Below are positions 58,331 to 64,000 of a stretch of 64,000 nt of DNA, piece by piece (the first letter of the stretch is position 1; every line of letters starts with the position of its first letter). A program made the position numbers and the translations under genes. The stretch lies in the NCBI GenBank assembly GCA_050084985.1, contig JBITNC010000001.1, positions 45,074,001-45,138,000 on the forward strand, written 5' to 3'. The stretch comes from Nageia nagi (taxonomy: Eukaryota > Pinophyta). The notes below the pieces were generated by a model. The model did no database searches and was not told where the DNA came from. It saw nothing but the letters and a program-made list of their open reading frames with translations.

Positions 58331-59080
58331 TGTAGATACCCAAAAATGAACCTTCTTTCAATAAATGAAATAAGAACAAAAAAATAAAGTAAAATTAAAA
58401 ATTTAACCATAATCTTGCAATTTCCAATGTTTGACTTCAATTATCGATGAATTGGGTAAAACATTGACATCCAATACATGGATTCAAACAACTCTATAAT
58501 CGAAAAAAGTAAAATAAAAATGAAAACTCTTCAAGCATCTTCTGAAGAAAGCAAGGGATAATGGATGACTCATCATCCATCCTACACATCTCAATTTCAT
58601 ATCAAAGCCATGAAAAATCTGTATAGGCTTTTCTATCCTAATTTTGTTCTCAAAATTGGAAACTTTATCTAATTTTGAAATCTAAAAATAAAGACTTCTA
58701 CAATGAAGCAAGGGGACCCAATTTGGAATACAAAGTTACTCTATCAAAATACATCCAAGTTTATTAAGTTAAGTGCATTGTTGTTTTACATTTTACATGT
58801 TTGTTTATGTTCAATTTTTATGCTTATTTTATGATATGACATATATGTTTGATGTCTTTTCTATTTAAAGGTTTTAGAAGATAGTTTTCAAAGCTTATAA
58901 GCACCATAAAGAAGCCTATAAAGGTCAAAGCATTACTTTGTAAAATTGCTTTTGTAAGGAAACGAATCAAAATACATTCATCATTATATCATTGAGGTCT
59001 ATTCATGAGTAATAAAGAAAAATGTTGGCCATGACATATCTTTTCTTGTTTGCTAGCAAGGTTACTTTTTAACTACAACA
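58331..59080 (+). repeat. 5' LTR of the second Tat-type element
   Basis: The start resembles the LTR start at 26973 and the end lies directly before the conserved PBS-like segment. The right boundary is firm; the left one (58331) is placed by similarity only. Confidence 0.7.
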
Positions 59081-59104
59081 TTCTAACACTAGAAGGAGGG
59101 CCCC
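59081..59104 (+). other. Putative PBS of the second Tat-type element
   Basis: TTCTAACACTAGAAGGAGGG differs from 27815 at two bases, followed by the same CCCCTC. Confidence 0.65.
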
Positions 59105-59238
59105 TCACATGCAAACAAAATTAGTGATGATATCTAGGGGGTTTTTTTATCTTTATGTGTGCTTTTATGGTTTGTGTTATGTAGTAATGAAGCTAATTTT
59201 GTTCTTTATATTATATGTTTTTATAGGTTTGAGTTACA

Positions 59239-59340
59239 AAATCACTAGTGACTTTGTATCAGATGCTAGTGACTATATCAAAATGCCAATGACTATATCA
59301 AAACACTAGCAACTATATTAAAATGCCAATGATTCAGAAT
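59239..59340 (+). repeat. Five-unit 20-bp module array of the second Tat-type element
   Basis: Units at 59239, 59261, 59281, 59301 and 59321, with cores ATGCTAGTGACTATATCA and AATGCCAATGACTATATCA. Located about 160 bp after the PBS, like the array at 27961. Confidence 0.82.
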
Positions 59341-60803
59341 ATAAGGTCAAATTTTTATTCTTATCAATACAACAAGCACAACTTAGGAATTAAAATTAAG
59401 AATCAAAAATGAACACTTTGTGTGTGATCCTTGTATTCGAATTGCATGTAGGGGAGGTTACTGAATATAGGTAATAAATTGCATTATTTTTATATTTTTA
59501 TATGTTTAAAGTTCCTAAAGTTTATTTACTTTTTAATTATTTTGAAAGGGATTGTACAAATAAACAAACCCATTCACTTAATATTTTTCTATATCATCCA
59601 CCTATGCTCTCCCTTTGCACTGAAAAGTGATATGAGGTGACCATAATGGATTTGATAGAAAAATGTTAAATGAATTTTTTCTTTTTTCACTTTATCATAT
59701 TAATTTGGTAAATTAACCTATACTAAGTTACTCTCACACTTGTAAGGGATAATTAATCATCATTAAAAGTGAATGTATTGAGTTTAAGGTATATTAGGAT
59801 ACATTAAATTGGTTAATGAATCTGGTGGTTACTTTCTACATATTAATATTCTTAAATGTATACCTTACCATGTTTAAAGGTGGTCAAAGGAATGTGAATT
59901 GTATTGAGGGTAAATGAACTTGCATTAAAGAGAACTTATTCATATTAACAACTTCTTACTTGTCTGCCTTATCATGCTGAAATGTGATTGAAGGATTGTG
60001 AATTATAAGAATAGGTAATAAACCAAATTTAATATTTCCTTTGGTTAATGAATCTCATTAAAAGGTAATGAATCTCATGGGATATCTAGATCAAGTTGCA
60101 CATTAAATAAAACACTATTTGAATCACATTAAAAAAATTAATTAATGGACATGAATAATTAGGAGGGTTAGAACTTGCATCTATGAGTACTTTAGTTTGG
60201 TTAAATGCATGATAATAAAACCTATTAAAATGAACATCAATGCATTGGAGGTTATTACCAACCCTTGATTCTTATTCTCTTATGTTTCCACTAAATAATA
60301 TTATGAGCCTTAGAGCCAAAATCTGGAGATGAATACTAGGTTTATAGGTTAGAAGTCATTACTTTCCTTCAAATGACTATAAAAAAGGGAATTATACTTA
60401 GATTTCATCACCAAGATAGTTCTCATTGGAATTCCATGAGCCCCATTACACTAAGGTGACCATTTTAAGTACCAATACATTGCTTATCCCTAGATTGCCT
60501 AATACATTTACAAGCCTACCTTGCTTAAACACTTGAATAGATAAAACAATTTAAGATAATTAAGAAGATTAAAATGTACAATTCATCCCACTCTTATTAA
60601 AAAGATTAATTTAATATGCTAAAAATTTAGAAAAATATAATCACACGAAAAAGGTAATTATGCATATAGATTGTTTGTGAATTTAATTATTTTCTCACAA
60701 TATAAATCCAAAAGATAGAAAATAGAATAGCTATGTTTGATTTTTGCTTTTTATCTTTAGTTTTTGGAGAAAAAAAATAAAAAATAGATAAAAATAAAAA
60801 AAT
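59341..60803 (+). other. Leader of the second Tat-type element
   Basis: Non-coding; contains TATGCTCTCCCTTTGC at about 59608 followed by GAGGTGACCATAATGGA, matching the leader blocks at 28306 and 28436. No ORF product recognised. Confidence 0.65.
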
Positions 60804-63380
60804 ATGGTTAACACTCGATCTTAAATAACTCATCAACAGCTAGAGCCATATGATGATAATTATTTACAAAAACGGAGTCATAGGTCTAGTTGGAGTACTT
60901 CAAGAAGGGAAACTCCTTGAGAGAAAAATCTTGCTTATTTAAATCCTATCAATCATAAATTAGATGTATTTAGACAAAATCTAACACAATTAAGAAGTCC
61001 TCATTCTTCTATGCCCACAATCTTCCTGTAGATCTAGAATATTTAGTGAAAGACACATAACCAGTCAATGATGTGAAAGAGATTGAAGTAAGAAACATAC
61101 CTCCTCCATAAACTCATTCAACTAATATTGTTCTTCAAAGAGGTACTTTTAGACCTAAGTATGATCATGTCATGTGTTATTTACTAGATGGAAGTTTAGT
61201 GCAATCATATCTAAGAAGATATAATTATACTCCTTCCACCATATCTAAGAAAATAGAAGATTTTGATGATTGAATTTTCATGCATACAACTACCCCTATC
61301 ATAGAATCAAAAGATCATTCTAGAGTTTATAATAACCCTTGTTATGTTTTAAAATCAAATACATCAACTCCATTTTCAATTCATAGGACACCTAGACAAG
61401 GGCATTAAGTAAGAGATAATCATGATCCAACAAGGTTTAGGTTGCAAGGAATACCCCCATATATGTGTAGGAAATAAAATCCAACCCAAAATAATATACA
61501 ACACCAATCAAAACAACAAATGGTTTTGTATAACCTTAGTATGCAAAAATAAAATAAAACTGATAGGATTTACCCAACAACCACTATTGCAAGCATAACC
61601 AGTGCTCAATGCACATCAAAATAAACCACTAATAATATAACCTAAGAATCAAAATGTTCAAATTTAATATGTACCAATAAAATGATGGGTAAAGATAAAA
61701 AAGGATAACTTAAGGGTCAATCTCTATCACCATAGGCTCATGGGGTGTATAAATATCAAGATCCTTATTTAGCTAAGAGAAAAGAAGATTCAATTAAGAA
61801 TCGATAAAATGAGCTTCAAAGGTATCATCTAACTCCACCTAGAAATAAGGGGCAATCACACTATCCTCCTAGATCACCATTACTTCAACAAAAATTATAA
61901 TAATAATTACCTTGACTAATACCACACCAACCCTCACCACCTTCTCCACCATATGATGGAGTTTACTATGATGACCATATGCCTTCTAAACAAAAATATG
62001 AATCATTCCTATGGTATGAAGAAAATGTAAATCTTAGAAATGGAGAATATCCCAGGTATTAAAATAGACCAGAAGAAAAGGATGATCTTCATAAAAAGTT
62101 GATGGAAATTAAAAAAGAGCTACATTGGAAAAGTTAAAAAAAATATCATATGAAAAAAATTGCAATGAACCTATTCATCCAAGTGTTCCTAAAAAGAATA
62201 TTCCTTTTAAATTTAAGATTCCAAAAATCAAACCATTTAAAGGAAAGGAAGATCCCAAAGAACATCTTAGATAGTTTAAGTATTCAAGTTATGTTATTGC
62301 TAATGATGATGCATTAATACTTCATATTTTTTCTACGATACTTATTGTACAAGCAATGGATTGGTACAATAACCTAATGAAATATAGCATTCTTTCATAT
62401 GCTTAGTTAGAAAATTTGTTCTTGGAACATTTTAGTATCAATATTAAAGACAAAACTTCCATTATTAATCTTACAAGATTACAACAATTCCAAGATGAAT
62501 AAGTTACTAATTTCATCTCAAGATGTAGGGTAATATTAACAAGCATGCCTTATACTCTACCTCAAGAAGAATTGGTCAAAATGTTTAGTCATAGTTGTTT
62601 AAGGCCCATTGCTAATACCTTATTAATTCAACAACATAAGACCTTTCAAATAAGCTATCTTTCAAGTGGTAATAATTTAAAAGTTTCAAATTCAATATGG
62701 TGAGCTAAAAGGTAAGAAAAAGAAATCTTATGTTAAGAACAAAAATTGAATAGAACAAACAAATAAACTACCTCCAACTAACAAAGTTCCTATAACTAAA
62801 GAGGCAAAGCCAAATCCTCCACAAAATGAGGAAAATGACTCTAGACCATAAAGAAAATTTAAACCTTTATAAAAATCTCTTTAAATTATATTTTGAGAAA
62901 ACTTTGTGACCATCAATTAATTAGATTACTAGATATAATACCTAAACATCCTTATGCTAAAAATAATAGATGGTATAATGAAAATGAATTTTGTTATTTC
63001 CATTGCCAAAAGGGTCATGATACAAATAGATACAAAAATTTACAATATAAGATTCAAAATATAATTGTTCAAGGAAAATTGAAAGTTGATAATCCTTTAA
63101 CTATCCCTAACCAAAATTTGACAATCTGTCAAAATCCTCTTTCTCAACATTAGGCTAATAATGTTTCATTGCATCCACCTGAGAATCAAGTAACACACAA
63201 TTGGAGTTATGATAACTTGAAATTCATAGGAATGGAAAATATTACCACAAGAGCTCAAAATATACAAGGAAGACTAAATATTATTCCAAATAATCAACCA
63301 AATAAGGTTATTATGCAATCTAACATACCTAGACCCCAACCTCTCAAGGTTTTAGTGAAAGGAGATCTACAGAAATAATT
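60804..63380 (+). pseudogene. gag of the second Tat-type element
   Basis: ATG at 60804 gives MVNTRS and then a stop, matching MVQTRS at 29648. Conserved core at 62160-62640: CNEPIHPSVPKKN, KIKPFKGKEDPKEHL, LTRLQQFQDE, then ILTSMPYTLPQEELVKMFSH. The zinc finger region 62893-63153 reads WYNENEFCYFHCQKGHDTNR, with the last metal Cys changed to Tyr. The coiled-coil middle is largely lost to stops. Same protein as at 29648-32349. Confidence 0.87.
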
Positions 63381-64000
63381 AAAAAATTTGAAAGTGAATA
63401 TGTTTATATTTGAGTTATTACAACAATTTAAGAATCATAGAGATGTAATGAACTAATTATTACAAAACATTGGGTTGGATATAAATGATCCTGAAAGCTT
63501 TGTGTATCTTGGAGGAAATATTAAAACAAGTTAAAAACCTACTATCATTTTCTATGATCATGAAGTTAAACAATCAAATGAGACACATGGTCAAGATCCT
63601 CCTTTGCATATCATAGCCAAGGTATATGGTAAAGCTTTTAAGAGGATACTAATTGATGAAGGTTCAATTATAAATATTATTTCAACAACTACATATAATA
63701 ATTTGAATCTTCCATTCTCACATATTTATGCACCAACCCTAAAACTAAAAGCATTTAATGATTCTTTATGTTCAATAATGGGATAAATTTCATTTCCCAT
63801 CACTATAGGGTATAAAATAGTGCAAACAATATTGCAAGTGATCAAAGAAGACATAACTCAACATAAAATCCTTTTAGGAAGACCTTGGATTAGATATACA
63901 CAATGCATTCCATCAACCTCTAACAATTGTTTAAAATATATTCACAAGGATGTAGTACATTGTGTGCCTAGAGATGATAACCTATATTCACATTGTAATA
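63381..64000 (+). pseudogene. Protease of the second Tat-type element, runs off the window
   Basis: Reads LLQQFKNHRDVMN-like text, then MHIIAKVYGKAFKRILID at 63604 with the active site D-E-G at 63655, followed by SIINIISTTTYNNLNLP. Then KILLGRPWIRYTQCIPSTSN-like text and CLKYIHKDVVHCVPRDD near 63926-63980. The last segment is in frame here, showing that the frameshift at 32998 in the relative is private. Confidence 0.87.

Larger units (their letters stand above)
58331..64000 (+). mobile_element. 5' part of a second Tat-type element of the same family
   Basis: An LTR (58331-59080, starting TGTAGATACC and ending ACAACA), PBS, module array, leader, gag and protease are present, in the same order as at 26973-33020. 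The element runs off the window end in protease. It is much more decayed than its relative. Useful as an outgroup to tell ancestral features from damage. Confidence 0.85.

Overview
The window is repeat-filled intergenic DNA of a plant nucleus. All recognisable coding sequence belongs to LTR retrotransposons, most of it broken by stops and frameshifts; I find no host gene, rRNA, tRNA or CRISPR array. The mixture (Ty1/copia, Ty3/gypsy, several Tat/Ogre-type gypsy elements with a second RNase H) and the depth of nesting suggest a large, transposon-rich plant genome. A conifer or other gymnosperm is plausible, but the species cannot be read from the sequence.

Layout by layer. (1) 1-3130: a complete, very young non-autonomous LTR element (229-bp LTRs identical by eye, TSD ACCAC, initiator-Met PBS, no gag-pol), inserted into (2) a minus-strand Ty3/gypsy element whose RNase H, RT, protease, gag and PBS run from 3131 to 6370, with LTR sequence beyond. 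(3) 10093-11370: a plus-strand Tat-type RT/RNase H/second RNase H remnant. (4) 12898-16893: a decayed copia gag-pol, cut in its RNase H by (5) a large gypsy element, 16894 to about 46275. Element 5 places its archaeal-type RNase H between protease and RT and has a roughly 1160-codon extra ORF after integrase. (6) 26973-44467: a complete 17.5-kb Tat-type element with 5-bp TSD GGTTT sits inside that extra ORF. Besides gag-pol it carries a sense ORF after pol, a 4 x 145-bp tandem array, an antisense plant-mobile-domain (PMD) gene of about 667 codons in one frame, and clusters of a 20-21-bp module. (7) 46286-55412: a Tat aRH-integrase remnant, split by (8) a minus-strand gypsy (46467-53903), itself invaded by (9) a copia-like element (46646-50310) whose gag runs into a 508-codon acidic ORF. 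(10) 58331 to the window end: the 5' part of a second member of the element 6 family.

The most interesting unit is element 6. It is an autonomous-type Tat retrotransposon with three extra components: an unknown sense protein, an antisense PMD protein, and a repeated 20-21-bp motif placed after the PBS, inside the LTR and upstream of the antisense gene. Element 10 keeps the same motif at the same place after its PBS. Comparing elements 6 and 10 also helps separate family traits (a D-E-G protease motif) from private damage (frameshifts, C-to-T type stop codons). Element 5 stands out for its domain order and its long extra ORF, whose reading frame resumes across the element 6 insertion.
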